Positions 21,240 to 33,995 are shown, numbered from the stretch's first letter. The stretch: 64,000 nucleotides of DNA from Ceratotherium simum simum (GCF_000283155.1 NW_004454160.1:2752937-2816936); one strand, 5' to 3'. Made by a program: numbers and translations. The notes: generated from the sequence alone by a model not told the origin.

Positions 21240-21890
21240 TCCCCACCCCACCTCTGGGACTTTGCCTCTTTCTGTTCTTGCATTTTCAATGTCTGTCTTC
21301 CCACCAGTTTCTTCCATTCAGCCTGTAAACAAGTCCAAGACTCTTACTCCTCCCTCCAAAATTTCCCCTGACTCTCATCCTCTCATTCCTTCTTTCTCAG
21401 AACGTTCTCCTACATGGCTCCAGGGACACCATATTCTCCTGGACTACCTTTCCTATTCGACCTCTATTTTCTTTTTTTTGATACAATTTATTTATTTTTT
21501 TGTGAGGAAGATCAGCCCTGAGCTAACATCTATGGCAATCCTCCTCTTTTTGCTGAGGAAGACCGGCTCTGAGCTAACATTTATTGCCAATACTCCTCCT
21601 TTTTTTTTTTCCCCTAAAGCCCCAGTAGATAGTTGTATGTCATAGTTGCACATCCTTCTAGTTACTGTATGTGGGACTCCGCCTCAGCATGGCTGGACAA
21701 GCAGTGTGTCGGATCCGACCCCAGGCCACCAGTAGCAGAGCGTGCACTTAACCACTAAGCCACGGGGCCAGCCCGACCTCTATTTTCTTTTTGAGTCCTT
21801 CTCAGATATTGTTTCCCAGATTCTACCCTTTCTCCTCATTCATCACTGCAGTCAGCCTCCTTGAATGTAGGTCTCTCAATTTTAGCTATT
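21240..21890 (+). mobile_element. L2 LINE ORF fragment, sense, split by ERE
   Basis: 'gacaccatattctcctggac' then 'tacctttcctattcgacctc' corresponds to the L2 region usually reading 'acactctcctggttttcctc'. After the ERE the L2 resumes with 'gagtccttctcagatattgt' and 'cctccttgaatgtaggtctc'. This accounts for the Pro/Ser-rich translation of the long chance frame here. Confidence 0.6.
21477..21773 (-). mobile_element. ERE SINE, antisense, with exact target-site duplication
   Basis: Antisense ERE with 'gaggaagatcagccctgagc', 'ccagtagatagttgtatgtc' and the terminal head 'taaccactaagccacgggg'. The 19-base duplication 'cgacctctattttcttttt' is at 21458-21476 and 21774-21792. The B-box region is shortened relative to the ERE at 19 kb. 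Confidence 0.95.
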
Positions 21891-22976
21891 CTCTTAAATA
21901 AGGTTTGAGCAGAATACCAGGTATTGAGTATAATTAAAATATTCTTATTCTCTCAGAAATCTATGTTCAAAAGCCCCCCCATCCTTCCTCCGCTTGCGTT
22001 ATACTCAATGTTACAAAATAAAGTGATAGATTTTTATCGCACCAAAAATGTGTGCTATTCAAAATAAATCTTATTACACTGTATAATACATACCAAAGTA
22101 CAACCAGGACCAAAAAGATGGAAATATTTATCACATTATCTTTTACCACACTTGGCACATGGGATTAGAGTACTTCACACCTGGGAGGAAGCCATAAAAA
22201 CAAACACCAGGTCATCAGCTCCAACTTTTGTAAGGAAACTTTTTTTCCCTGAGAGATTTAATACAAGCTTAAGACAGTATGAAACCTGAAAAAATCATAA
22301 AAGTAACGAAAGAGAGTTTGCATCATAGTGTGAAACGGCATCTATCAGACTTGACTTCATGAAGTTTACTCACAGGACAAATAAAGTTGCCTTTTCTTGG
22401 ATGAGTGAATCTACGTCAAACTGATCAGAATCTTGGGATGGAAAATAAAAAGGAATGTGAAGATTCTTCAGATGCATGTCTGAGAAAATAGTGAGACCCT
22501 ACCAGATCTTTAAATTTGGAAAGTAGAAGGTGTTGAAGTCTTGGACAATCTGTTTACTTGATGATGTTTGAGCTGTGAAAGTCATGATTAATTTCCTGAC
22601 CTCACACAGTGCTGATGACATCATCCTCCTGCTTTCATTTCCACTCTTCAGTCATGATAATATAATAGGACTTAAATCACTTTGACTTAAAAAAATAACA
22701 ACTCTTCTTTAATTCCTCTAATTGCCATGATTACTCAAAAGCTCTGCAGAAAATCTATTTTTTAAATATCCTATAGATGAAAAAAATCACATGATTCAAT
22801 GCATTAATATTTGAGAAAGTTTCCTAAAGAAATCAGGAAGAAAGCGATGGTGTTGAAAGGGAAAATTAAACTCAGTAATTTCTCTTTATATTTTATTACT
22901 TGTATTAAGAGACCACCATAGTGGGATTCCTCTAAATGAAGCACATTAAAAATTCAAGTAGAAATAGTGAATAAGC
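21891..22976. other. No gene or recognised repeat
   Basis: A 63-codon minus frame (21967-22158) has a hydrophobic stretch but no family resemblance. No repeat was identified. Confidence 0.35.
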
Positions 22977-23160
22977 CAGTGGTTCTTAACCACATGTATG
23001 CTACAGAGTCATCAGAGAGGTGTGCATCCCTGTGTTGGCCCCACCTCTGGACCAACTATTCTAATTTAACAGATCTGGGGTAGGACCTAGAACTCTATAT
23101 TTAAAAATAAGTTCCCCAGGGGATTCTGATGGGGACTCCTGCTTGGGAACCACTAGGCTT
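22977..23160 (+). repeat. MER5A-type DNA transposon (hAT-Charlie MITE)
   Basis: It starts 'ccagtggttcttaaccacat' and ends 'gcttgggaaccactagg', the near-palindromic termini of MER5A. The internal blocks 'gtcatcagagaggtgtgcat' and 'ccccaggggattctgatggg' match in order. It is a non-autonomous element with no coding capacity. Confidence 0.85.
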
Positions 23161-24085
23161 TGTTGGCTATTTCCTGAACTCTGGGCTAACACTGAAGACT
23201 GGCAAATGACAAAAATGTGACAAGAGGCAGAGAGCATAATTGTCAGGTCAGAGCATAGGGCACTGGCAAGTTTTTACCGTGGAATGTAAAGGTATACACA
23301 ATATCGTGAACATGAAAGCAATAAATGAATAAATTAATCTCCTGCATTGGTTCCTAAACTTTTTCATTCCACAATTCAAAATGTCTTTTTCTAAACTGAT
23401 TGTAGCCCAATTTTGTATGAAAAAAGCCCAACACTTCCTGACAGAGAAAACTGGGCCTGGACCATCTAGCTATTAGTGAGCCAAATCATTGCATCTGTCA
23501 TTTAGGGTTCATCATTGCAAGCAAATAAACATACTCCATCTGAATAAGTAGAAAAATAATTTATTGAAAACATATTGGAATTCCTGGAAAGCTAGAGAAC
23601 CAGACTCAGCAAATAGGCAGGAATGAGGGAGGTCACGCAGCGAAAGCCATGCCAAAGAACTGCTTGTGGGGTGTCTCCACTGTCCCTGCTTCTCTGTGGC
23701 ACCAGGACTCAGATCCAAAGTTTGGGACAGAGGCATCTGGTCACCAAATATAGGTCAAGTGCCTATCCATGCCAAAGCAGAGGCTGGGAAAGCAAGTATC
23801 TGGCTTTTTCAGCTTCCATAAGTGGGAGGCAGCTGCGACCACCACCAAAACTCATCAGGTAGAGAGTTCCTTGAACAGAAAGAAGGTTCACATATAAGGA
23901 AGAAAAAAAATGTGTACTATCTTATTGTTTGAAGAATATGGTTTCTGGTTATTGATATTTTTCTGGTTAATTTGTAAGCTGATATGGTAAACGTTTCTGG
24001 ACTATTGGTGTATTTTCTACTTCAATAAGTGTAATAAGATAATTTAATGTTCAAAACTTAGCTGTACAATTCATAACCATGTGAT
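23161..24085. other. No gene; unassigned repeat-like stretch
   Basis: The part at about 23500-23860 ('taatttattgaaaacatatt', 'gaatgagggaggtcacgcag') looks like an old interspersed repeat related to the one near 2.55-2.76 kb. Two opposite-strand short frames (23512-23736 and 23623-23862) fall in it. No family name is assigned. Confidence 0.35.
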
Positions 24086-24245
24086 GTTGAGAAATTTATG
24101 ACCTTGTTTGACATTTAACTTTCTTCATTTGTAAATGGTAATTTCAATAACTCTTACTTCTCAGGGTTGTAGCTCAAATAAATTGATACATGTTAAGCAA
24201 TTTGTATATTGAAAACACAAATAATCATTAAGCATTGTTACTATT
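24086..24245 (+). repeat. MIR SINE fragment, sense
   Basis: 'tttctt cattt gtaaatgg' type sequence, then 'cttacttctcagggttgtag' and 'attgatacatgttaagcaat', follows the MIR core and 3' half in order. Confidence 0.65.
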
Positions 24246-24519
24246 CTTTTGGTGCTTAGGCTCATTATTTTTAACTTCACATACTATAGCTGTTGATATA
24301 GAAGACACAGAAAATTGTCCTGGAAATCTGCCTCTTTCTCCTAAAAACAGAGTATTAAGAATTACCATTAAGTGAAAGATAATTATTTGAATTCTGATTA
24401 AGGAAGGGATGGTACTGTGGTGGTATTTTATTATTTAGATTAGTTTGTGAAATTACTGATCATTGGAATTAAAGTTTTCTGGTAGTAAGGCACATAGGTT
24501 ACAATTTATTTATCCATTT

Positions 24520-24630
24520 CCTTCATAAATAAGGTATGCTTACCAATGTGCCAGGTACTAGGGATACATGATGACTTAAACACGCTCTCTGCCTTCAAGG
24601 GATTCCCAGTCAAGTGGGGGATACAGAAAA
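24520..24630 (-). repeat. L2 3' end fragment, antisense
   Basis: 'gtgccaggtactagggatac' followed by 'gctctctgccttcaagggat' and 'tcccagtcaagtgggg' is the antisense L2 terminus. Confidence 0.6.
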
Positions 24631-24969
24631 ATAAAGAATTACAACATTGATGCCATTTCATTAGAAATGTGTAATTTCATAAGGTGTCTAATTAGTATAC
24701 TAAATTCACTCTAGTGAACCAGATTAAAACATAAGATTTTAAACACGAACGTGGCTAAATTGGCATGCACCACGACACTGAAGTTTTTTAATTTCACTAC
24801 ACTAACTGTTAAATTATTTATAAATTTTCCAATGTAAGATTTTTATTAAATTAGACTGGTATTAATTTTGACTATTAATTTATAATTATAATATGATTTG
24901 CAGTGACACAGTTATTCAGCTTTGTAACATGAGAATAGTATGCTTTGTAATGTCATTTAATCCTCTATC

Positions 24970-25375
24970 TTTTTCTAGTCTAATTTCCTATTAAACCCCT
25001 CAGCATACCCTTAAATTCAGTCACATTAGACCATTATTTTCTAAACATATTACTACACTCTGGTGCCTCTGCTTATGCTCTTTTCTTACTCTGGAATTCC
25101 CTTTTCTGTCCATCAAACTCTTGCTTATTCTCCAAGAGCCAGCTCAAATATCACTTCTTTGTTTAGTTTTTTCCAGTCCTCAAAGCCGATTTAGAGCTGT
25201 CTCCCTTTGAATTCCCAAGAACTTTGCTTATCTGTTTACTATAGTACTCATTTAATTATGCCTTAGATTATAGTTACTTACTTATAATCTAACATCCACT
25301 AATTCAAGTTTCTTGAAGGCAGGGACCATGTCTTTTTTGTCTCAGTATCCCCTCAAATATGGTACCTTGCTTGCA
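24970..25375 (+). repeat. L2 LINE 3' end, sense
   Basis: 'ccaagagccagctcaaatat', 'cacttctttgtttagttttt', 'tagtactcatttaattatgc' and 'ttcttgaaggcagggaccat' give the usual order of L2 3' coding end and untranslated tail. Confidence 0.75.
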
Positions 25376-25689
25376 TTTAACGAAGGAGAGGATTTCAACT
25401 CGAGAGGTTCTTGACGAGCTAGAGAGAGAAGCAGATGGAACTAAGACCAACCAAGGCAGGGCCCTAACCTGGGCAAAGGGAGCAGGAATGAGGGACAGGG
25501 CAGGGCACAGGGGGAGGGAAATGCTCGTGTGACACACTTGCCTGGGGATCACCACTGAGAGCATGGGTTCAGTGATGAGGCTGCAGTTGTGGCAGGTCCT
25601 TGGGCCACAGGGAGTGACTAAACATTAAAGCTCACTAGACTGAAGGGTGCAGGGCTGGTAAATTCCTGCCCTAGCTGGGAACTGAACTG
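25376..25689. other. No gene or recognised repeat
   Basis: Relatively GC-rich for this window. The 86-codon minus frame overlapping it (25304-25564) has no domain and partly covers the L2. Confidence 0.35.
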
Positions 25690-25930
25690 ATGGAGAAATT
25701 GAAGTTACATTGAAGCTATTGTTGGGGTGAATTAACGGGTCTTGTTAGTGAAGACCAGTACGTGGGATTTTAAGCAGGGGGGTGATAATTATAGCCATGT
25801 TTTAAGGACAGTGAGCTAGGGCAATGGAGGAACAGTGAGAGCTTAGATGTAGTCTATTGGAATAGTCTCAGTATGAGTAATAAAGTCCCAGATTAAAAAG
25901 GTGGTAATGGAAATTAATGAAAAGGACTGC
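25690..25930 (-). repeat. L2 LINE fragment, antisense
   Basis: 'gattttaagcaggggggtga' and the following 'gtctattggaatagtctcag' and 'ttaaaaaggtggtaatgg' correspond to antisense L2 internal blocks. It is diverged. Confidence 0.5.
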
Positions 25931-26004
25931 TGTTTGAAGCAAAATACAGCTAAGATATGTGTGCACTATCTTGGAGACAGTTTTTTCTTTTAAAAAAAGT
26001 GGTG

Positions 26005-26213
26005 GGGTCCGGCCCGGTGGTGTAGTGGTTAAGCTCGTGTACTCCGCTTCAGCAGCCCGGGATTCGCAGGTTTGGATCCAGGTGGGGACCTACACACTGC
26101 TCATCAAGCCATGCTGTGTCAGCGTCCCACATAGAAAATAGAGGAAGATTGGCACAGATGTTAGCTCAGGGCCAATATTCCTCACCAAAACAACAACAAC
26201 AACAATAACAACC
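26005..26213 (+). mobile_element. ERE2-type SINE, sense
   Basis: It is distinct from the other copies. The head reads 'tccggcccggtggtgtagtg', the B-box region has 'gattcgcaggtttggatcc', and the body has 'catgctgtgtcagcgtccca' followed by a single 'agatgttagctcagggccaa' unit and a (caa)n tail. Probable imperfect duplications are 'aaagtggtg' (25996-26004) and 'aaaactggtg' (26214-26223). Confidence 0.88.
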
Positions 26214-26223
26214 AAAACTGGTG

Positions 26224-26425
26224 AAGGGGAATTGCTAAATACCAACCAAACTGTTATTTAAATAGTCATTTAAGAAAGTCTTTCACAGGTGGCACATGTA
26301 AAAAATATTTACAAATAAAACGCAATCTCATTTATTATATTGGTTAGAAGGAATTGATTCTTAAATCAGTTTTCTCATAAACTTTAGTCAAGCACACACA
26401 ATTATCTGACCCAAAGCACGCTGGG
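26224..26425. other. No gene or recognised repeat
   Basis: Unassigned sequence between an ERE2 and a MIR. Confidence 0.4.
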
Positions 26426-26565
26426 AGGCAGAGCTCTGGTTATGAGTCAAACTGTCCAGATTTTACCTAGATCTCCTGCTAACTGTATGATCCTGGGCAA
26501 GTTACTTACCCTCCCTCAGTCTCAGTTACCACATTGTGTTGTTGAGTAGATTATACTACACAGCT
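26426..26565 (+). repeat. MIR SINE, sense
   Basis: 'tgatcctgggcaagttactt' with 'accctccctcagtctcagtt' is the conserved MIR core. It is preceded by the 'gagctctggttatgagtcaa' and 'actgtccagattttacctag' head region. Confidence 0.85.
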
Positions 26566-26895
26566 TGGGCTGTACTGATCAGCTACAGCTGGGGGAATGG
26601 GGTAAAAAAGTTCAAACGTGGTTGCTGAAAACCCTTACCTGGGATAGGGTGATGCTAGTTGATAGGAAAACAAGGAGGGAGGCAGGGCCAGCTTCATGGC
26701 TGTGTGACTTGTGCAGTCATGCAGGAACTTGGGCTTAGAAGGGACCCACCCTTGGTTTAATGCTGTTGCCGTCTTGAAATTGTTAATAATTTTTGAACAA
26801 AGTACTGGGCTTGCATTTTCATTTTGCACCAGGACCTGCAAATTATGTAGTAGGTCCTGGAGGAAGGTGGTCATTGTGAGTTGAGCAGATACATC
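26566..26895. other. No gene or recognised repeat
   Basis: A 79-codon minus frame (26635-26874) has no recognisable domain. Confidence 0.35.
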
Positions 26896-27035
26896 TTAAA
26901 GTAGTGTTTTTCCGACACTAACCGTACATTAGAATGACCCAGAGAGCTTCTAAAAAATACAGATGACAAGGTCAATTAATTTAGGATCTCAGGAGTTGAG
27001 GAACAACCATGGGCATTTTTGAGAAGCGTTATCTT
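26896..27035 (+). repeat. MER5A-type DNA transposon fragment
   Basis: 'aagtagtgtttttccgacac', 'attagaatgacccagagagc', 'ttctaaaaaatacagatgac' and 'gggcatttttgagaagcg' follow the MER5A order with decayed ends. Confidence 0.6.
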
Positions 27036-27089
27036 AAATGGAAAAATTTCTACAATTCCATGTAACACTGCTCTTTATAGATCACTTCT

Positions 27090-27540
27090 CATTTTAAAAC
27101 CTTCATTAGTTTTTCCGTGACTAATAAAGTAGGAGCTTGGGATCCTTAGCCTGATACTCATGACTGTTCACAATATGGCCCCACACTCCTTTTCAGTCTC
27201 ATACCCACACGTTTTTAGGTACTCTATGCTCCCCCCAACTGGACAGCTCACTATTCTGTGAATGTATGTTGATTGCCTTTGTTCATGCTGTGCCCCCAAC
27301 TGGAACGTCCTCTGCTTCCATCTACCTACGCTGTAAGTTGTTTTTCAAAAGCAATCTCCTTCTTAAAAGTTTCTCTCATAACTCTTCCTCCTCTGAATAT
27401 TCATAGCTTAATTGGTAACTTTTAATAAAATGTATCTTCTTCATTTTATGTTTATTTGTGCACATGTCTTACCTCTTCTATATGTTCCTTCAAGGGTAGG
27501 TAACATGTCTTATGAATTTTTATATTCCCCACAATGCCAA
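27090..27540 (+). repeat. L2 LINE 3' end, sense
   Basis: 'aaaaccttcattagtttttc', 'actgttcacaatatggcccc', 'ctggaacgtcctctgcttcc' and 'ccttcaagggtaggtaacat' are L2 3' blocks in order. Confidence 0.75.
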
Positions 27541-28859
27541 GCATGGTTCTAGGGGCTTGATGGCTGTTTAAACATATACTTAGTACCTGAGTAACTGAGC
27601 CTTATTGCATTCATTGACTAAACTATACGTTTTGTATAATATCCAACAGAAGTTAGTCATCGATTTGTTAACCAAATCTAAAGATCATTTGAAAATAGAG
27701 AAATCATGTAATTCTACCAAGGCTGAAATCAAATCTTTAAATGACTCCGTTAGGTCTGAATTTGCTCCAGCCACCAGGGTAGGAGATTTGGCCCTACAGC
27801 CCAAATGCCACTGGATGAGTAATTAAGAAAGAAATATTAAGCTAGAGTGCATTATATTTTTCTTTAATTTCAAAAAGTATATCAGTACTTCAAGATAAGT
27901 ATAGTAATTTGAGGGGCTCCAGGACTACTCAAAATATCTTCCTACATAACTTAAGAGTAACTGAAATTTTACTCTTTGTTTGAGTGAAGGGATTATCAAC
28001 TCTTAAAATGCAGATATCCTTAGAAGGGAAGAGCTCTCTCTCATCTAGAAGACTAAAACTGCCTCCTAATAGGTAAACCTGTGCCCATTTTTGCCACCTT
28101 CTGATCTGTTTTCCACCAGAATGATTTATTGAAATGTAAATATGATCTCTGTCTACCACTCAGGCCAATTAAAACATTGTGTCATCTCCCTATTGCTCGG
28201 GAGACAAAGACCACAATGTAAATATTCTGAGGTGTGGAAGGATTAGGAAAGGTAAGGAAACAGAACAGCAAAACCACTTTATGATTTTGCTGAATCTGAG
28301 CCCTTCAGTTCAATCATTTGTTTCGCATCTGCATCAGCACAGCAGGGGACTCCAAATGCAGGGATTCATACGTGAATGTTGGGGAAAAAAAAGTCTTCAA
28401 GGTATTCTACAATGGCTCTAACATTCTGACAGAGAAAAATTAGATGGCAGAGGGACAGCTGTGAGATCCTGGAGTGCAAGGTCTAATTTCCAGCATATTA
28501 TATGGTCAACCAAAAATTCTCTTTGTAATAACAAAGTCAAACCATTTCCCTTGCTTGTGTGCTGTTTTTCTATTGCATCATCTGTGTAGGAACCCAATGA
28601 CCCACAGGAAAGTTCCCCATACATCCTGACTTCACCCAGGTGATGAAGCCAAGATGTAGCAAGAAAAATAAATAACTAGGGTCTTAAAAAATATTCTCCT
28701 TAACAATTTCTTGGTTTTTGGCAGAAGCTGAAGTGAAACATTAAAAAATTATCCAGATAATTAGTGCTCTATTCATATTCCCACCATGCTTTAAGAATCT
28801 CTTTAATTCTATTTTTAATATATAATATATTAATATATATTTTTTAATTTAAAAAGTTT
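27541..28859. other. No gene or recognised repeat
   Basis: Several 60-80-codon frames on both strands (27605-27826, 27929-28159, 28179-28421, 28418-28624) lack any recognisable motif. The AT-rich tract near 28810-28860 borders the L1 tail. Confidence 0.35.
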
Positions 28860-29870
28860 TAAAGATATTTTAATAGATTTTTTAAAGAGGACTTTTAGGT
28901 TTATAGAAAATTTGAAAGTACAGAGAGTTCTTATATACCCTCTCTCTTGTTTCTGCACACAGCTCCTCCTATTATTAATGTCTTGCATTAGTGTGATACA
29001 CTTGTTACAACTGAGAAGCCAATATTGATACATTATCATTGACTAAAGTTCATAGTTTATGTTAGGGTACACTCTTGATCTTGTATAGCTCTATGGATTT
29101 TGACAAATGTACAGTATCATGTATCCACCATTATAGTATCATACAGAATAGTTTCACTCTCCTAAAAATCTTCTGTGTTTCACCTATTCAATCCTCCCCC
29201 CTCCCCAAGAACTCCTGCCAAAACACTGATCATTAATTGTCTGCATAGTCTTGAATTTTCCAGAATGTCATATAGTTCATTCTCTCTGAAGAACTTTGAA
29301 CACTTCTTACAAAGTAGTTCTGCTGGATAAATTCCCTCAATGTTTGTTTGTAAGAGCAAGTCTTTATTTCTCCTTTACTTTTGAAGGATAATTCTGCTGG
29401 CTACCAATTCTAGTCTGGCGGCTTTGTTTTCTTTCAACACTTCACATTTTTTACTCCACTCTCTTTTGCTTGCGTATTCTCTGAAGAGATGTCCAATATA
29501 ATTCTTACTCTTGTTCCTCTATAGGTAAGGTGTTTTATTTCTCTGGCTTTTTTCAAGATTTTTTTTCTTTATCTTTGATTTTGTGCCATTTGAATACGAC
29601 ATACCTATGTATAGATTTTTTAGTATTTAGCCTGCTTGATGTTCTCTAAGTTTTCTGTATCTGCAATTTGGTGTCTATCATAAATTTTCAAAAATTCTTA
29701 GCCATTTTTTCTTCGAATATTTCTTCTCTCCCTTTCTTTCTTCTCCTGGGATTCCTAGCTCTAGGTATTTTAAGGCAAAGTTGTTTGAGGATCAGAATTA
29801 ATAGTGATTTTAATCAATGTTTCTTGTGCCCTCTCTTCTCTTTTGTTATTCCTTTCTGTATAAAGATATA
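28860..29870 (-). mobile_element. Ancient L1 (L1M), antisense
   Basis: The first half has L1 3'-end-type sequence ('ggacttttaggtttatagaa', 'ggattttgacaaatgtacag'). From about 29270 it changes to antisense 5'-region-type sequence ('ggataattctgctggctacc', 'ttatctttgattttgtgcca') similar to that at 53.3-53.8 kb. This suggests a deletion or two adjacent fragments. Confidence 0.6.
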
Positions 29871-30259
29871 GTGTTTTTTACTTATTTCAGCTTTTCCTTT
29901 AAAAAGAAGTTCGATATTGATTTGGATGAGAAGTTGGTTAAATGGAGGAACTGTTAGGCTGTGATTGAGGGATCTGGAATGAAAAGGTAGTATGTAGTTA
30001 GGGAATAAGGATGACATGAGACAGATTATATATGAGAATGGAGTTTTGGACTAGAAGTGACTTAATTTTTAATGGCTGAAAGGGAATGGAAAGATATGAG
30101 TTTTGTCACTATGTCACTAAAAGACAGATATGGGGGAACTGGAGAAGATAAAATCATTCCATATTTATTTCCATGAATATGAGGCTGATCTATGCTGGCT
30201 ATATTAAAATCAGAAGAAACGGAACTTGAGAGAAAAAGTATTAATAGGGATAAGGGGGG
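29871..30259. other. No gene or recognised repeat
   Basis: Contains L2-like wording near 29930-30060 ('ggctgtgattgagggatctg') but not enough to call. Otherwise unassigned. Confidence 0.3.
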
Positions 30260-31760
30260 ATATTACATAATGATACAATGACACATCTACCAACTAAAAA
30301 TGAATTACTGTGATCACGTGTGCATCTAAAAAAGCATCAGCATACATAAAATGAGAATTGATTAAATTACAGAAATTGTAAAAGTAATAGAGGGAAATCA
30401 TCCTGTGCCTCTCTGATTAATCAACTTTCAACAATACAACTTACAAGCTGGATATAAATTCTGTGCCCAAGGAAAAGAAATTTCACATTCCTTTCAAAAT
30501 TACATTGATTATTTAGAAAACTTCACCACAGTAATCCAGAAAGGAAGCTTCTAGCAATTCTACACATTTATGACTAGTATACAACAAAATTAGAAATCAA
30601 TAATAGACCTCAAAAATGGTGTATTAAAAATATCACAAGAGAAACTTAAAAGAACCACATTTCTAAATATTTTATACATTCAGAATAGGAAATTATAGTG
30701 AATTAAAAAATATTTGGAAACTAAATGACAATGAGAGCATTACTTATCAGAACTTGTGGGATACACTTAAAACAGTATTTGGAGGCAAAATTTATAGCAG
30801 TAAAAGCATGTATTAGAAAACAAAAAAATATTGAAGGTAAGAAAAAGAATTACAGAATTAAAACAAAGCAGTAGAAAGGAGGAAATGATAAAGATAAAAG
30901 GAAAATGGTAATACAACAGACAACAAATGATAGAAGTGATCCAGAAAAATAAAAGCTGATACTCTGAGCAAACAGAACAGACAAGCCTCAAAAGACAAAA
31001 ATAACACAAAGAATGAGTAGGATAACATGACCACACATGAAGTAGATAATGTTAATAATTTAAAATATATATAACGTTACAAAGTTATATGCCAATAATT
31101 TTGAAACTGTGGATGAAACCAATTTATAGAAAACAAAATTTAACAAAACTGACTCAAGAAGAACTACAAAAAATTAATGATGGAGCAATCATTAAAGACA
31201 AAATGAATGAGTTTTAATTTAAAAAAAACCCTCCTCCTGAAATAAAGCATATGTTCAGAGGCTTTATAAGCACATTTTACCACCTTTAGGAAACTTACAA
31301 TTTTTATCCATATAACTTGTCTCAGTAAATAAAAATGAAAAGTCTTGAAAGAAAATGCAGTCAAGGATAGCTCAAAAAAATAAAATTATAGCCCATTATG
31401 ACCTATAAACATGGATATTCAAAAATTCTAAAGAAAATAGCAGCAAAATAAATCACTATTTGTATACAAATAATACATTGATAGAAGTAGTATTTAATCT
31501 ATGAAATGCAAAGATGGTTCCACATCAGAAAACATACCAATTTAGATAAACACATTAACAGATTACAAGAGGAAACCATATTATTATCTCAATACATGCA
31601 GGAAAAAAAGAATTAAACAGTTCAACTTATTTATAACGATAACTAGAGTTATAACGATAACTAGAATTAGAAGGGAACATTGGTAACCTGATAAAAAGTA
31701 TTTACTCCAAACTATGGCAAATATTTTACTTAAAAAATAAACTTCAGAAGCATTTCCATT
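30260..31760 (+). mobile_element. Ancient L1 ORF2 segment, sense
   Basis: 'ggaaactaaatgacaatgag', 'cagtatttggaggcaaaatt', 'tatagcagtaaaagcatgta' and 'aacatggatattcaaaaatt' are sense ORF2 endonuclease/RT-region blocks of an old L1. It has many stops and no usable frame. Boundaries are uncertain by about 100 bases. Confidence 0.65.
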
Positions 31761-33590
31761 AAAGTCAGTGTGCTAGCTATCTTCTGTTTGCACGTCTGGA
31801 TCCCCTCTCTACCCTCTACGCTTGGCTCTGTGCCCTGGGAACCTGGAGTTTACATCCATAGGTTCTCTTGCCCACTGGTTTCCAGTTGCCATCAGACATT
31901 GGGGAACCCCAGATCTGAGAGAGGAAAGAAAATCAAGTCAGAGTATTTATTCCCTGTTTTCTTCCACGTGAAGTCATCCCAGGCTGGCTCTGTCCCTTAA
32001 GGCAGGTCGCTATTCTTCTCAAGGTGACCTGCTTTATATGACAAATATTTTTTTATGTATATCATTTCATCTATTCGTGCACATACATATATGTTGTATC
32101 TCAGTACCTTCCTACTTATATTAATTGGTCCTCATTTGCAGCTAATTATGTAAGACTTACGAAATCAACTCTGTTCTCAGACATCCATGAAAACCTCTGA
32201 TATTTGCTTTATTTCCTATCCGCATATATGTTACCTACAAGTGGCCAAAGAGCCAAAGTAGAGGCTATCTTCTAATTCCTGCTGTTGTTATTCTTACTGT
32301 GTCTGATTTATGACTTAATGCAGAGTAGATTCTCAGTAAATGATATTCATATCAGTGTAGGAACTAGCTATCTTCTGTTTTATTCATTCTGTAGTAAAAT
32401 AACTTGTAAATTCAAAACTGCTGACTATTTACACCAAAATATTTTTTTGCTTAGTTTTGTGATTTCTTCTTAGCTCCATATTCTTCCCCACTTCTCTATT
32501 TCTGACTTCTTAACACTCTTTTTTACTTTATAATTTGTACACCATCTCAAATTTGTGCTCTTGGTCTTTTTGTCCATTTTCTTTCTATTATTTCTCTCAT
32601 CTATTTTTAGTTTCAGTTTTAATGTAGTCTCCCTGGCAAAATTCTGGACTCAGAGTTTAGCTTCATGCTCCTCCTGGGAAATGACTCAATGTTTTCTCTA
32701 ACAAGCCTTTGATACACATCACTCAACTGCTGATTTGTTGGGGAAGTGCATGCCTGCAATTTCAAGTCCATTATTTTTGTGATTAAAAAATAATCCCTGT
32801 ACTTCCTCTCCCACCTCTACTCTTGTTGAGCCTTGACTTTGAAGGCTGGAAGATCTCCAGCCAGAAGTTTCTGGAAGACTGTTTTCCTCTAGAGCTTTGC
32901 AAATCAGGACTTTAGAAAACAAGCTCAATAGCTTAGAGAACATGAATGCCTCTTCTGGGTTAGCTCTTAAAAATGGTTTATTTTGTAAGCTAATTTATTA
33001 GTCCACAGACAGCAGCATCTAGGTTTAGGATTTAGGGTCAGATACTGTGTCTGGTACTGCCAAGTTAGGTTTCTAGAACCATGTTGGTCTTCAACTCATC
33101 AACTCAACCTTTCTTTAGAGGTTTAGATGCCCCATAAAGGTCTCATGTAAACTGGAGCCATAGGAATGTTCTGTCAATTCCCAAATGGGTATTTACTTTT
33201 AACTGCTGATGATCACCCTAGTTACATTTTTCATACTAGAAACTTTGACAGTAACATAGCCTTTCAGGGACATCTATTGCTCTGTCATCTTTAAAGTTCT
33301 CCATCAACTAATATTCATTTGATCTACACTCATTTCCCACAAGACTCTCGTCTGAAAAATGGTCTTAACCAAATTTAGTAATTTCTGATTTTCCTATCCC
33401 AAAAACTCTCTCTATTGCACCTGAGAATTTGATTAAATTTTGTATACATTTCCAGAATCCTCCAAATTATCCACTGTATATACTCTTTCTTTCTTTTATG
33501 TCCATGTGATAGGGCAAGAAAACATACCAGAATTAACTCCATCCATTCTCCAATTTACCACCAAAATATTGGATTATTTTTCCTTCAATA
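31761..33590. other. No gene or recognised repeat
   Basis: Short frames (31770-32000 plus, 32285-32473 plus, 32719-32943 minus) lack recognisable domains. No repeat family was identified by eye. Confidence 0.35.
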
Positions 33591-33710
33591 AGAATTTTTT
33601 GACCATCTTTACTATGTACAATGCAATATAAGTGTATGACACAGTAACAGTAGAAAGTCTATCTCTGACGTCACAGAGATTATAAACTAGTTGGTAACAT
33701 ATAAAACAAT
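33591..33710 (-). repeat. Probable L2 3' fragment, antisense
   Basis: 'accatctttactatgtacaa' and 'agtctatctctgacgtcaca' with 'gagattataaactag' resemble the antisense L2 end. Weak. Confidence 0.35.
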
Positions 33711-33789
33711 TATGAAAATCTATTTATCATATTTGTATATATTCTCATAATTATAGAATTTATATTCATATATTCCTTTCATTGAAAAA

Positions 33790-33995
33790 ATTTAGTGATT
33801 TTTAAATTACAAAGGTAGTATATTTTGTGAAAAATTTCAAACACCCAAGTATATGAAGGAAAATTATATATACACTAATTTTATAAAAATGTGAAAATTC
33901 TACATACATAGTTTTGTTTTGCAACTTGATTATTTGATGCATATCATAGATACCATTCCATGTCAATAAACAGAGATCAATGTTATAATTTTTTT
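33790..33995 (-). repeat. Ancient L1M/HAL1-like 3' fragment, antisense
   Basis: 'tttttaaattacaaaggtag', 'gattatttgatgcatatcat' and 'agataccattccatgtcaat' match the antisense 3' part of the same old family as at 0.54 kb. A sense fragment of this family lies near 63.8 kb. Confidence 0.5.

Noticed and set aside
20914..21645. 243-codon plus-strand frame as a protein-coding gene
   Set aside because: Its second half is translated L2 and ERE repeat, the first half has no domain, and no promoter or splice structure supports it.
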